A stretch of DNA of 64,000 bases from Ridgeia piscesae (taxonomy: Eukaryota; Annelida; Polychaeta; Sabellida; Siboglinidae), in the NCBI GenBank assembly GCA_025642075.2, contig JAODUO010000072.1, positions 267,001 through 331,000 of the forward strand, written 5' to 3'. The translations under genes were made by a program, and so were the position numbers. Below, piece after piece: positions 1 through 11,622 of the stretch. The stretch's first letter is position 1; every line of letters starts with the position of its first letter. The notes under the pieces were generated by a model that was given only the letters and a program-made list of their open reading frames with translations, ran no database searches and had not been told where the DNA came from.

Positions 1-718
1 TCACATACAATGAAAACATATTCACATAGATAACACATCCATCTTCCCTGACATCCATCACGCTTTGATGTTTTCCTGGACGCCAGTTCTGGCCGAGCGT
101 TGATGGCCGTTTCCTAGAAGTATTTCCTAGAAGTATTGGTGGTCTACATTATATTAATAGTAGGTATACATCAGTGCAGTGGGTATTGGAATTTGCTGAA
201 TAATTTATCCCTGGCCACTGCGATCACTTAGGTGTATCTGCTGTGCTGTGCAACGCACTTTTTCCGGTCACCAGTAATATACTCACAAATGTGGCACAGG
301 TGACATGCAACATGGCATGATCGTTAGAGGTAACTACCTGAGCACATGTGGTGCTTGCCATTGTCTGCCGACTTGACGTATGACGTCTTTGCTACATGTG
401 CGTCACTGTCATTTACAGGTATATGTGTGGCACATTGTGTAGCGGAGTTAGTGGAAAGGTAGTGTTGACAATGTTATCGCGAATGTCATAATTGGGAATT
501 ATCATGTCATCGTCGTTTGAGAATGTTGACACTTGATATGTATTTGCGTCAACTGGATTGTCCACAGTGAGGATGTAGTTGTGCTTTGGCTGTTTCTGTA
601 GTTTATAAGTTAACAAAGGTAAGACTAGCAAACAACTGGTACTTCTTCTAATAGAAGAGTGAGCCAGTTTTAGCACAATTGGAATTGTTTGCATTTCTTC
701 TTCTTTCAGATATTGTGG
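1..718. other. No gene recognised
   Basis: AT-rich, non-coding in appearance. The open frames here are short, lack codon-bias or family signals, and probably lie in the intron upstream of exon a. No RNA gene was seen. Confidence 0.5.
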
Positions 719-1000
719 AAGTCCCAACTTCCTGGTACTGGCCATAGCAATGTTCACAATTAGAAAGATATGACACAGGGAGCATGCTCAAATTGTGAAA
801 TAATCTATCCAGTTTTGAAACTTTTTTTGATTGAGTATTAGTGGCAGTATCGCCAAAGCAGGCCAAATTGACTACAGTAGTTTTTGATGTTCAAAGCTGA
901 ACAAAAATTTTCCACGTTCAACACAGCAGAGTTCCTGTTACAGATTACTACGCTGGGTAATTCTGGAGGGACAGACCGCTATTTAATTATAGACTCTAAT
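719..1000. repeat. Dispersed repeat copy 1
   Basis: Shares a diverged run with 24190-24390, including the near-identical core CCTGTTACAGATTACT followed by AATTCTGGA, and 'atgttc-caatt' at the left. It lies immediately before exon a. Unclassified mobile or duplicated DNA. Confidence 0.5.
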
Positions 1001-1065
1001 ATTTGCTGGATTGTGCTAAGTGGAGTCCGCAGTATCCACTTCAATCTGACCTTTGCTTGTTGCAG

Positions 1066-1174
1066 TTGCGGAGTTTGCGGAGAACGTGTCTGTCGCACAC
1101 GAGCAGTTTGCCAACCAGATCAAGAACATTGTAGACACATTTGTGAAGAAAAACAACGAACTCAAGAAGGACAT
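1066..1174 (+). CDS. F-BAR gene exon a
   Basis: Preceded by a pyrimidine-rich tract and TTGCAG, followed by GTAAGT. The exon begins with the last two bases of a codon and ends with two bases of the next. It encodes 35 full residues, starting AEFAENVSVAHEQFANQIKN and ending in a lysine-rich stretch. The heptad-like spacing of hydrophobic residues and the charge fit the end of the FCH helix pair of an F-BAR domain. Because the exon enters mid-domain, at least one coding exon and the start codon lie upstream of the window. A second open frame here (cysteine-rich, 884-1231) is a shadow frame. Confidence 0.8.
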
Positions 1175-1464
1175 GTAAGTTTGTCTTCAGAAAGTTGTCT
1201 GTTGAACCGTGTTCCACATGCATGGTGCTAACTAGTAATTTTGTGTGGCTGCCCCAATGTTGTGGAACTTGCTGCCCTGGCATCTGACATTAACAATAAT
1301 GTCGAATGCTGCTTTGAAATCTAATCTCAAGAATTATCTGTTTTTTATAACATGTTGTACGGCGTTGTGAGCAACAATTGTCGGAGTGTCGCATTACAAA
1401 TATCACAATTAATACAACTATTAGAAAGCTATGTGAACTGTTTAGGATATAAATCATATAAATA

Positions 1465-2220
1465 CGTCCGTCCGTCCGTCCGTCCGTCCGTCCGTCCGTC
1501 CGTCCGTCCGTCCGTCCGTCCGTCCGTCCGTCCGTCCGTCCGTCCGTCCGTCCGTCCGTCCCTCCGTCCCTCCGTCCCTCCGTCCCTCCGTCCCTCCGTC
1601 CCTCCGTCCTCCGTCCCCGTCCCTCCGTCCGCTCCGTCCCTCGCCTCCGTCCCTCCGTCCTCCGTCCTCCGTCCTCCTCCGTCCGTCCGTCCGTCCGTCC
1701 GTCCGTCCGTCCGTCCGTCCGTCCGTCCGTCGTCCGTCCGTCCGTCCGTCCGTCCGTCCGTCCCTCCGTCCCTCGTCCCTCCGTCCCTCCGTCCTCCGTC
1801 CTCCGTCCCTCCGTCCCTCGTCTCCGTCCCTCCGTCCGCTCCGTCCGTCTCCGTCCGTCCGTCCGTCCTCCGTCCTCTCCGTCCGTCCGTCCGTCCTCTC
1901 CTCTCCGTCTCCGTCTCCTCCTCCCTCCTCCCTCCGTCCTCCGTCTCCGTCCTCCTCTCCTGTCCTCCTCCCTCTCCGTCCTCCTCCCTCCGTCCTCCCC
2001 TCCTCTCCCTCCCCCTCCTCCTCCTCCTCCTCCCGTCCCTCCTCTCCTCGTCCCTCCGTCCCTCCCTCCTCCGTCCTCGTCCTCGTCTCCTCCCTCTCCG
2101 TCCGTCCGTCCTCGTCCGTCTCCTCCGTCTCCTCTCTCCTCCTCTCTCCTCCTCCTCTCCTCCCTCCTCCTCCCTCCCTCCTCCTCCCTCCCTCCCTCCT
2201 CCTCCCTCCTCCCTCTCCGT
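1465..2220. repeat. (CCGT)n / (CCTCCGT)n / (CCT)n array
   Basis: About 756 bases with almost no purine but G on this strand. The left is pure CCGT tetranucleotide; it then drifts to CCCTCCGT-type units and ends as CTCCTCC. The long frames on both strands (Arg/Pro/Ser-rich and Arg/Glu/Gly-rich) are artefacts of a stop-free repeat. It lies in the intron between exons a and b. Confidence 0.95.
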
Positions 2221-2529
2221 TAATGCACAGAAGCATATAGTTATACATTGACTTGATTATAATTGCCACTGCCATAGTTCTAATTTCAAAGTAACGTAGG
2301 TGCTACTAGTAGATTTGTAGACAATAATATTGTATGTTGCTGGTATATAAGTCTAGGTGTATGTTACTATCAAATTATCACTATTAGGATATTAAAAGTG
2401 TAATAAAACTGTCTTGAATAGCACATGAATCATGCAGTGTTGAGACTTTGCCATTTAAAGTTTGCAGAAAACTGACAAAAAATCTTCGTCTGGTTTGGTA
2501 TTGGTACACTAATCACTTAAAAAATTTCT

Positions 2530-2955
2530 GTCATGTCCACAACGAAATGACTAATTAGAAAATGGCTTTCTATTATGATATGGCAAAAAACATGCCCTCC
2601 AATAATCTGTAAACAGCTTGAAAAGGGTAAGTGTCATTCGTTCTTGTCATTCAATTCAGTGATTAAATGCCTGATCACGTATGCTTTTCTTTGTTCTTAT
2701 TTGAAAGCTTTTAGTGGTACTTAGCTTTCTAAAATTGTCTGTTTTAATGGCAGGACAACGATGCTAATAAAACAACCCTTGGAACACTAATAACATGTTT
2801 TCTTCTGTAGTGCTAAAATAAGATTATTTTGTAGAATTCTCTCCGTAAATGAAGTAACTTTGAAGATGTATATATACATATGCTATCATTTGTACATGTT
2901 TTAAGAAGGTCGCTGCATAAGTTCGAAGTGTCTAGACCAAATCGTGTCTCTGAAA
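2530..2955. repeat. Diverged direct repeat, copy A
   Basis: Aligns by eye along its length with 3155-3550. Shared blocks include the GCTTTCTATTA start, TTATTTGAAAGCTTT then AGTGGTACTTA, GGACAA-GA-GCTAATAA, and GTTC-AAGTGTCTAG at the right. It is too diverged to be a recent duplication. Class unknown. Confidence 0.75.
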
Positions 2956-3029
2956 AGTCTGTGCAGCAGTCAGAATTCAGGTCCATGCAGTAACCTGTTG
3001 GTGAAGATTTCCTGTAGACAACACTAGTA

Positions 3030-3650
3030 CTTAATTGCGGACACTTTGGAGCATGGAATAATAACAGTGTTTTCCTTTTCAATATCACTTCACTATTAGA
3101 AGAACATGCCTGGCATGCTTGCTTCCTATGTTATTATATTGTTTTACTCTTCTGTCACGTCAAAAAAGACTCATTACAAAATTGCTTTCTATTACAATTT
3201 GGTGATAAACATGCTTTCCTATAATTTGTAAACATGTTGAACAGGATAATTATCTTTTGTTCTTGCCATTAAGTGCAGTGATTACATGCATGACCATTTA
3301 AGCTTTTCTTTATGCTTATTTGAAAGCTTTAAGTGGTACTTAAGCGTCTTTTATTGTCTGTTTTCATGGAAGGACAATGAGGCTAATAAGGCAACATACT
3401 AAGGAGGCTGGTGACTTGTTTGTCTTCTCTGGTGGTAAAATGTTCTCCGTAAGCAAGGTAATTTTGAACACTGGCACATACTATCTTGTGTACATGTATG
3501 AAAAGGTCACTGCAAAAGTTCAAAGTGTCTAGGTCAAAGCGTCTACAACATACACTAACAAGCAAGCAGGGCATGTTCTTCTAATTGTGAAGTGATATTG
3601 AAAAGGAAAACACTGTTATTGTTCCATGCTCTGAAGTGTCCACAGTTAAT
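3030..3650. mobile_element. Inverted-repeat (MITE-like) element around copy B
   Basis: Left arm 3030-3109 and right arm 3569-3650 are reverse complements over about 80 bases with few mismatches; the core AACAGTGTTTTCCTTTTC at left is matched by GAAAAGGAAAACACTGTT at right. The inner 460 bases are direct repeat copy B. No coding capacity. Non-autonomous DNA element or a palindromic duplication. Confidence 0.6.
3155..3550. repeat. Diverged direct repeat, copy B
   Basis: Second copy of the block at 2530-2955, same orientation, about 620 bases downstream. It is flanked by the inverted arms at 3030-3109 and 3569-3650. Confidence 0.75.
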
Positions 3651-3888
3651 AGATTTAACAAGTTCTTCTCCTCTGGGTATACTTGTCTGCAGGGTGCCAT
3701 AGTTTGTGTTGTATATCTTCTCTTTCTGCACTTTTCTCTAACTATGTTCTGTATCAACAGTCTCCAGTTCCATTCACCTTCTGCTGTTGTTCTCCATTCT
3801 TTGAACAGTATTTCGAGGTCTCTTAATGCAGTCCTCCCATTGCAATCTCAGTCTTTCCCCCATTTTCTGGGAATCTGATCTCTCACAC

Positions 3889-3922
3889 CATTCAATTCAA
3901 TTCAATTTATTCAATTCAATAA
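3889..3922. repeat. (TTCAA)n short array
   Basis: TTCAATTCAATTCAATTTATTCAATTCAAT run, a short pentanucleotide microsatellite. It could be the 3' tail of an old retroelement, but no coding remnant was seen beside it. Confidence 0.7.
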
Positions 3923-5645
3923 ATCACCAAGTAATCAGAACTGCTAGTCACAGATAGTGGCAAGGAAACCTTCGGCTTATATTGATCATCCAACAATTGT
4001 TCACTCTTGTAGCAAACACATTTTGTTTTGTGGTATCTGCACCTGCTGTAGTTAGTTGATTTTATATGCTGTAACTGACACACATGCATGTACATCATTC
4101 TCCATGTAGTGTTATCGTCTTCTTGGCCCATGATTCTTTGCTGGACAATGGCTCAATGTGGCTATATTGACATGCCAACTAACATTTTATGCATTTATAT
4201 ATCATGATAATAACCAACAAATCACATAAAGGTCTAGCAAAGACCATCAAAACATTCGCGTAATTAAATATTAACAAGAAAAGCAATCAACATTCAGCTG
4301 GACAAACATGTTGAACCGGCAGCCCTCAGTAAGGAGGCAGTCAATTTCCTGTAGACAACACTCTAGTCAACACTTGTGCAAATTGCATTTGCCTGTGGAT
4401 ATAGCAATTAACGTGTCTTACGTTCACCGGCATTGTGGCCTGGTAAAACGTCGTAAATCATGGCACATCGATCTCCGCTCCTGGTTTCGTAGTTCGCAAT
4501 CTACGGACGACGCAGATTTTGTTACGGTTTCTTTTGACGAATCTTTCTGACGTAAATGGAAAAGAACACGTTGCCATCACAACAACTAATGATCGCATCT
4601 CTGTGTACGTTAAATGAGCCAATAAAAGAATATGAGAGAAAATTTGAATTTGACACCCAACAGTTCTTGTGGCTGGGATGTATTTGGTTGGAGCGTTAGA
4701 TTATTAGTTCGGAGAAAGCAGGTTTGTATCCTCTTGTGGCTAGGTCGAAGTTTGGGTAATGATGTTCACTCTGTATGACAATATTGCCTCAGCTTTGACA
4801 CAGCGTCTGGCCACAGTCACTTGAGGTGTTCAGTCCTTTGTATGTCTGGCATTCAGAGAGTGCTGTAGGATTGTTGACTTAACCCCAGAGAAGATGTCCA
4901 CTGATTTGTAAGATCTATTGAGAATGGTGGTTTATTTCTTCGCACATTATGTCACAGAAAGATGCACTAAATTTCACCTGTGACATGACACTGATTCATG
5001 GAATTGAAGGATTGTCAAGTCTAGGTTAGAATTATGATGGTATGTCCCATCTGTAATTCAGACCAAGCTACAGTTATAGGACCCTGTTGCAACAACACCC
5101 ATATATTAAGACCCTGGTGCTTGCAGTCTGGGGTTATTACCCTGATGTATCCAATCTGTGGACAAGAGAATAATTCTTCTAACCATGTAAGGAGGAGGAT
5201 TTGGTTCAGTGACTGGACACCCAGTCAACTCCAGTAATAGCACGTGAATAATGTGTAGTCGATGAATATCTGAAGGTGTGTTTTGTCACTGACACATGAC
5301 AACAAGTGAGCGACTCATGCGTGACCGGGCCCTTGTTCTTCGCGGTCCATTAGTCAGAATCTTTTTCAGCAGCCTTGGTAGAAATAGACTAAATTTTGTA
5401 TTCACTGCACAAGAACCGAATGTTCTAAAAGCAGCACACAAGGTTGTTGACCCCTAAATCAAGTGAAGTGTAGGTGGGTGGTGTGTGGGTGAATCTATTT
5501 ACTTGTGTCTGTGTTTCCATGGCAACAAAAAACCAGCCAGACACATGGAGCGACAAATGACAAAACATTAGTTCTCACTGTTTGTGGTGATAGAGTGAAC
5601 CCATCAGCTACAGGTCTTGGTCAAGTGCTGGTGTCATGTGATATG
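3923..5645. other. Intron sequence, no gene recognised
   Basis: Unique-looking AT-rich DNA. An 80-codon frame at 4308-4550 (+) has a plausible basic-then-acidic end but no homology that I recognise. A segment near 4340 repeats the ATTTCCTGTAGACAACACT string also at 3010, so part of it is dispersed repeat. A faint tRNA-like stretch (TTTGGTTGGAGCG, then CAGGTTTGTATCC) at 4688-4740 may be a decayed SINE head. Confidence 0.45.
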
Positions 5646-5782
5646 GTTCAGGTTTCAGTGGGATAATTTGGCTATAGATGGAGGGCAGGTGGTGTCCCTG
5701 GTCTCTGTTTGTGGGAGGAAAAACTAGGAACACCACCTTCCTGCCATCTACAGCCAAATTATCCCGCCAAATCCTGAGCCAG
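5646..5782. repeat. Near-perfect inverted repeat (hairpin)
   Basis: Left arm 5646-5703 and right arm 5725-5782 are reverse complements with a loop of about 21 bases. Matching cores are GGGATAATTTGGCTATAGAT and its partner ATCTACAGCCAAATTATCCC. As RNA it would form a long hairpin. It could be a tiny foldback transposon or a precursor-like hairpin. No target duplication was identified. Confidence 0.8.
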
Positions 5783-7041
5783 AGCTATTAGATAGGAGCT
5801 GGGGCACTCCCCCCGTGGAACCAAATGCACACAGATCTCGCTCAATCTCGGAAGTCTCGTTGTTTAGTATGCTATCTGTTTTAAGTGTTTATACTATCCA
5901 TGTGAGGGTGCGGTGTGTTGAAGAGCCCCAGGTCAGATGGATTAGTTCTGCTTGAACTATATCACAAGACTCCAGTAAGTGGACACGACTTGTAGCAGAT
6001 GTGTCAAAACATACTTTGCTCCAAACTAAGTTAATTTCTTACACGACAAAATTTGCTCAGTTTCATGAACCCACCCAGAAGAAAGGTGACACCAACACAG
6101 GTGGTGCCATCTCATGGCACCTGGGTAACCTAGGTTGAATACCTCAGTGGTACCTGTGGAGAATGACTCTTCAGTAAAGACTGTTACACTGTCGTGATGA
6201 ATACAAGAACAGTTCAAATATTTATATGTTTTTGTATGTTCCTTATCATGATTGTTCCATTGAAATAACTCCACATGAAAACAGTGTAGGGTAAAAAGTA
6301 AATATACAGTTCTTGTTAATTGTACAATGCAGTGTCCTGGCCCTAGAACTGTTCAGGGACATGTAGTGTGCAAATTGGTGTACTTAGTATAATGAGAACA
6401 CATACCGGTAGTCGGAACACTTTGTAATAGGAGACAAGTTGAGTTGTGCGTGTTTATTCTTGGCATTGTGCGTGTTTATTCTTGGCATTCTTCGGTTATT
6501 CATAGTTAATATTCTTCGGTCCAGTGCACTGAACGAACACTCTTCCTCAGACGACCGTAATGTACACATAATTATCTCGACCAAGTATCATACACGGTCA
6601 TGATAATGCTAGAATATTGATGAAGCAATTATGGTTACTACAGTGTACATTTGGCGGTGGGCTGCTTTAGCTTGTCGAAGGGACTCGGTCTTTGTAATTG
6701 ATTGATTTCTGCCCCGAGGACACATTGGCCTTAATCCAAATCACTCACAGGAGAAATCATAATTTAATTGCCGCGCACAGTGGATAAGTGTAATTTCCCA
6801 CATAGTTGAGGATATACTACATTACCTGGAAGATAAATGGCCTAGACACTGATGCAACTAGCATGATAGTGCTTGGTGACATTGTGTCACAGTCACTGGG
6901 ATGTCTTCTCCTTATGTACCATTGCACTCAATCAATTCCTACTGTCCACACCTAGTCTGTGTCTATATAGTTGGATGGTGTGAACAGTGCATGTGTTTGT
7001 GTGTGAATGAGTATGTACCTAACTATATTGGAGCTCTGAGC
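5783..7041. other. Intron sequence, no gene recognised
   Basis: No supported gene. Contains a local duplication at about 6446-6492 (GTGCGTGTTTATTCTTGGCA twice in a row). Confidence 0.5.
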
Positions 7042-7047
7042 ATGTAT

Positions 7048-7370
7048 GTAGTGGCGTAGTGACTGTGGCTACAGCTTCTGACTCTCGATTAAGAGAATTT
7101 AACCCGTGTTCCGATCTTGGGCTCGCATGTCAAAGCATCAGCAGGTTCGTTCACTCTACATTCCTCCAATTCACTCAGCTGTATGGATGAGTACCTGGCT
7201 ATAGACAGTGGTGGATGTTTGTGTACAAAGTCTTTGCGTGTTACATGCAGTGTGGCAGGATGCTTCCCAGAGACGTTGAGATGGTGTGCATTTAAACAGG
7301 TCCATCAGGGAGTAAAGTATGAAGTGCCTTGATCAGTCCTGAGCACTGGATACTGTGCTATGTAAGAACT
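7048..7370 (+). mobile_element. tRNA-derived SINE, near full length
   Basis: The left part resembles a tRNA (ACTCTCGATTAAGAGA region, then a degenerate B box and TTGGGC). The body has GTATGGATGAGTACCTGGCT, then CAGTGTGGCAGGATGCTTCC and GTTGAGATGGTGTG. The right end has CAGTCCTGAGCACTGGATAC. The same body recurs at 17665, 20030, 46030, 51925 and 60690 and as fragments at 21736 and 45185. SINEs are copied by LINE enzymes and transcribed by RNA polymerase III. Confidence 0.8.
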
Positions 7371-8880
7371 TACTTTATCTTTTGTTTCGGTGTGCGTGTG
7401 CACACTTATGCATGTTCATTCGTTTATGCATGTGTGCATGTATGGGGGTGGGTGGGTGGGTGTGTATGCCAACATGTTTCTCCTGTAGATACAACTTGCA
7501 TGTCAGAACCCCTCCGTTGAAAAGTTTAACCTTTATTTTTTAAATTCACCATTTCTACTAGGTGAGACAAGATTTTTTGAGATTATAATAGTAACGTTCT
7601 TGTCTAAGACAACACACCCAAGAAGAACTTTATATAACGTAAAAACAAAATGGTAGACAGAAATATATACATATAGAATGAAATATATGTAATATACAAT
7701 TAAATGGCTTGATATGTTTAAACAACAAGATCACGCCAGGATGCCAGATTAAGTTGACCACTTAATATAGGACATAGATTTTAATGCAGTTAAATAAACT
7801 ACGTCCGCCCGCCCGCCCACCCTCCCACCCACCCCTCCGCCCACTGGAGGAACAGAAAGTGCTAATCCATTACGAAGTGAAAACACATGCAGTCGTGTTG
7901 AAAAAACTGGATGTTCGCTGTGGAAAGCCTGCGCAGAAGGTCATAAGTACGCGGTCTTGATGTATCTGTTTGTTGTACGTTTGATTGATACCAACTGCAG
8001 AAAACTGGTGCAGGAGATCGATGCGATTCACATGTAATCATAATAAGTGTTTCCGTCTCCATCAGAACGCTATCTGAATCAGACAAAATCATGGAGATTG
8101 TTGCACCAAGTGTTACACTGTATTCTTTCTGGGAGCCATTTTAGGGCTCGTTTATGGATTGTAACACAAGTTTACAAAGTACTATGATTATAATAGTTAA
8201 GTAACATCAATAGCAACACTTCTGTAGCACCTATATGCTTGAAAATTCAAGCACAACAAACAAAATCGATTGGGGACAGCAAGAGTTGTCATTGGGGTAT
8301 GGGACTGTCGAAAAAATTATGGTGGAAATGTAATTTCAAGCAAATATGTTTAATTTTTTCATGAAAGGTTGCTATAGTTTCAGAAGATTTATTAGTAATA
8401 AGTGTGTGCATGTGTGCGTGCGTGCGTGGAAAACAAATTGCTATAATGGCACAACATCGCAAATGAAATGTCTTAATGCACATTTATGCTAACAGCTAGC
8501 TATTGTGGATAGTAACAGTTGCACGCCCCACTCCATGTATGGATAATGGGAGGGTTTGAACGAATATGAAACGCATAATGTTTTTGGAATTTACGATCCT
8601 ACAAGACCTTCCCTTACACAAAACACGTGAGTCCGATTTTAATCCGATTACGCTGTACACCACGGTCTAGACACAGCATGTGACCTATTACGCTAATCCC
8701 CACTAGGGGTTTGATGAAAGGTCACAGTTAACCTTGCACTAAGATCAGGATTGCTGATTCAGGGCTGCTCCGAAACACATACCTGTGTTGTAGAATGGAG
8801 TCAATTTCTACAACAAAGTACCAGATATACCCATAAATTTGCCACGTTAATCACCCTCATCAGGGTGGTTTTTATGGAAC
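7371..8880. other. Intron sequence, no gene recognised
   Basis: AT-rich DNA with short GT and TA microsatellite tracts. No supported gene. Short open frames on both strands show no family signal. Confidence 0.5.
7802..7850. repeat. (CCGCC)n-like C-rich tract
   Basis: Short imperfect run of CCGCCCGCCCGCCCACCC type. It could form G-quadruplex on the minus strand. Confidence 0.85.
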
Positions 8881-8887
8881 TGTGTCA

Positions 8888-9010
8888 TGTAATGCAGCGT
8901 AATTGGATAGCAGTTGTGTAATATGTTGTAATTGCGATAACACCCGTGTAAATGCAGTGTAATTGGATAACAACCGGGTAATGCAGAGTTGCTCAGTATA
9001 ATTGGATAAC
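8888..9010. repeat. Imperfect tandem repeat of about 26-50 bases
   Basis: The string GTGTAATTGGATAACAAC recurs in diverged form at about 8898, 8956 and 8998, with TAATGCAG before it. A small degenerate minisatellite next to the hAT-like element. Confidence 0.6.
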
Positions 9011-9096
9011 AATGAGAACATAATTGTGAGCATAAAAGGAGGTTTAGGAACAGAAGTGCCTAAAACCAGAGTAGTAGATACAAGACTTAGTAATGT

Positions 9097-10045
9097 CTAC
9101 ATAGTAATGATGGGGTAAATTTGGAATTTCACTCAAATCAAATCGAATATCCTCAACATTTTGAATATGAATCGAATACGAATACTTAGTGGCTTCAAAA
9201 TCGATTAGAATATTGAACGCTGTCAAGATGTCTTGCTGGGATTTAGCACCATCCTGTGGCCCATGCCAGATTCGTCGGCATCGTGGCCATATATGCATCA
9301 CCGCCATTGATCTTTTTGTTAACTTTCTTACCTAACCATAAGAACGACTTCTTACAGCCGCCAAACTTCTCACATATTTTATTTACATGTACACACACAG
9401 TATATGAAATGAAATCATTTAAATTCCTGTAAAGAATAAAATTAACAACAGTATCGCGTACAAAGACATGATCTATGGTGGCGACGATTAGTTCGGTGAT
9501 TACCACCGTAATATCGGTAATTTATCGCAGGCTTTGCTACATAAATTACCTTCAAAAATTCAAGTTTTATGCTAACTGTAAAATAACCATAAGCCTAGCT
9601 AACACTAAGCTAACTTTAACTAAACCTAAGCTTACCCAAAACCCTAACGTTAAATCGTAACCCGACACTGCTAAAAAAAACCTCGACACAATACCGATAT
9701 TACAGTAAGCTATGACACCACATTTACATGAGTTTGTTTTGTGAAATTTATTTGTTTTAATAATGTTAGTGATTTAATTTTGTAACCTAATGTGCATATA
9801 ATGTATATAAGTTATGTGAGGAGTAGTTTGGCAGTTATATGTTGTAGTTTTCATAGTTAAGTCAGAAAGTAAAACATTGTACGGAACCAATTTTGCAGCA
9901 GAGGACATGACAACAATATTTGAACAATATTCGTTTATATAGCTTGGAATGTTCGAATATCGAATCGAATCGAATAGCGGAAAAAGGCTCAAAAATTTAA
10001 AACAAATTAATATGAATCAAATTTTGTCCCATCCTTACTGCACAG
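9097..10045. mobile_element. Non-autonomous hAT-like DNA transposon
   Basis: Terminal inverted repeats are TAATGATGGGGTAAATTTGG at 9105 and, reverse complemented at 10037, TAAGGATGGGACAAAATTTG. They are flanked by eight-base direct repeats CTACATAG (9097-9104) and CTGCACAG (10038-10045), which agree at six of eight positions. The eight-base target duplication, the GATGGG-containing termini and the many TTCGAATATCGAATCGAAT-type words near both ends fit the hAT superfamily. The 933-base interior has no transposase. Likely an old MITE-style element. Confidence 0.65.
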
Positions 10046-10351
10046 AGCAGCAAATATCACTTCATGTAACCTTTCATTAAAAAATTATTACCTGTACATC
10101 CAGTAATGTTGAATTTACTTTTATCTTTCCCATTATAAAAATAAAAATATGTACTAACACATTTTCAGAATTTCAGTAAATTTTCCTGATTAACTAATTC
10201 ATTAGCATCAGGGCAAGTGCTACAAATATTACAGTTCCTGTACGTTTTTCAGCATTTTATGGTTCCATGATGTAATACTAACACATGCTTGATGTTGAGA
10301 AAAAAATTCAGTTAATTAATTATCATAAATTATTAAATATTATTTTTTCAG

Positions 10352-10427
10352 ACCTGCGGAATGTCCACCATGTTCTTTGTACACAGTTTGGGAAGAATTG
10401 CTCTTGGAAACACAGCATGACGCCCAG
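10352..10427 (+). CDS. F-BAR gene exon b
   Basis: Acceptor TTTTTTCAG and donor GTAAGT. One base completes the split codon from exon a (AT plus A, isoleucine), then 25 codons follow and end in phase 0. The peptide contains PAECPPCSLYTVWEELLLET. The Y-x-VW-x-x-x-L-x-x-T pattern is what FCHSD/nervous wreck proteins show at the start of the second long F-BAR helix (known family feature recalled, not searched). It lies 9.2 kb downstream of exon a. Confidence 0.85.
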
Positions 10428-11469
10428 GTAAGTGTCACACCTGTCAACACTATTGTAGGGCAACATTTAAGCTAGGATGGTTTCTACCCACCAGAGGCAA
10501 TTCTTGCATTTTGTCTTCACAAGCACACAAGAGGGCAGCACTTACATTTGTCTGCCCCATCACCTGCGAGGTCACACGAGGGGCATCATATAAGTGTACC
10601 ATTTTGATTTTAGGTCAGGTTTTATGTCTATGTGGCCTTGTTTGTACTCAAGCAAAAACAACAGAGTCCACAGAGGAGAAATACCAACTAATTCAGTTTT
10701 AACAACCTGCTTGGTGTTCGAGCTCAGGCATCTACTACAGACAGCTGCGGAAATACACAGAATTACAAGTGCTAAGCCAGGGTAAAAATAACCTCCAGGT
10801 TTCACTACCTGATACAAATCAAAACATGTGTGTTAGTAGAAGTAAACAATTCAGTTAACATGACAAAAACTAGGATTTACTACCTAATGCTAAAACACTT
10901 CCCCAGTTAGCCGCGTCGCATGCAAATGGTCCTCGAAAGTGACTTGCTTCCTGTCAGATGCCTGATAATGTCAATAAAGTAAAGGTTATTGGCAGTTGCT
11001 TTTAACAGGTAAATGTATGTTTTAATGTCTGGTGTGCAAAAAATATAGCTGCCTTATTTAGCTATAATAAACATATAAAAATAACAGCCAAGAAAATGGA
11101 TGACTGCATCGTGAAATAGTACTGCCTAATTTTACACATTTGTTTTCAAAGCTAATTATTCAGGTAGAAAGTGGTGCTTAAAAAAATCATGTAGATGACT
11201 GGATTGATGATGCAAATAAACCCTTGAAGGAAACGCAGACGATTTGAAAAAACAACGTGAGCATTGACAACGTGGTAAACCGTCTTTGATGATGCTGCTG
11301 CCATGAACAGTGCTTGCTCATGCGGACATGTCGGAAAGGTTACCAGAAATATCTGTTTGTTCATCTGTGATAAAAGAGGATAATTGACTTAGTTATTTAG
11401 TATATGGCACATGCGCTTGGTGGAAAAATCATGCACATGGGGACGTGACGTGTACTGGATGTTTGACAG
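10428..11469. other. Intron between exons b and c
   Basis: About 1.04 kb, GT to AG. No RNA gene or repeat array was seen in it. Confidence 0.7.
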
Positions 11470-11622
11470 GCTCACGCAGAAACGGCAACGCTGATTACGA
11501 AGAACGTCTGCGTGCCTTTGGTGGAGATCTCAAGCCACAAAAATAACGAGTCAAAGCAGTTGTGTTCTTACCGTGACAAGTTCGAGTCGCTACTTCAGAC
11601 GGGAGAGAACAGCCTAGAGACG
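11470..11622 (+). CDS. F-BAR gene exon c
   Basis: Acceptor TTGACAG, donor GTGGGT, phase 0 at both ends, 51 codons. The peptide begins AHAETATLITKNVCVPLVEI and ends LLQTGENSLET. It fits the long F-BAR helix 2, in which N-terminal 'I/V-x-P-L' positions and later lysine/glutamate-rich heptads are usual. The donor is slightly weak (G at +4). The following intron holds the 2-kb 17-bp minisatellite. Confidence 0.85.

Noticed and set aside
1352..2275. Open frames of 299 (+) and 273 (-) codons rich in Arg, Pro, Ser or Glu, Gly, Arg
   Set aside because: Artefacts of the CCGT/CCT array.
4308..4550. 80-codon + frame with a basic then acidic end
   Set aside because: Looks slightly protein-like, but no family, no splice phase match to exons a and b, and part of it overlaps dispersed repeat.
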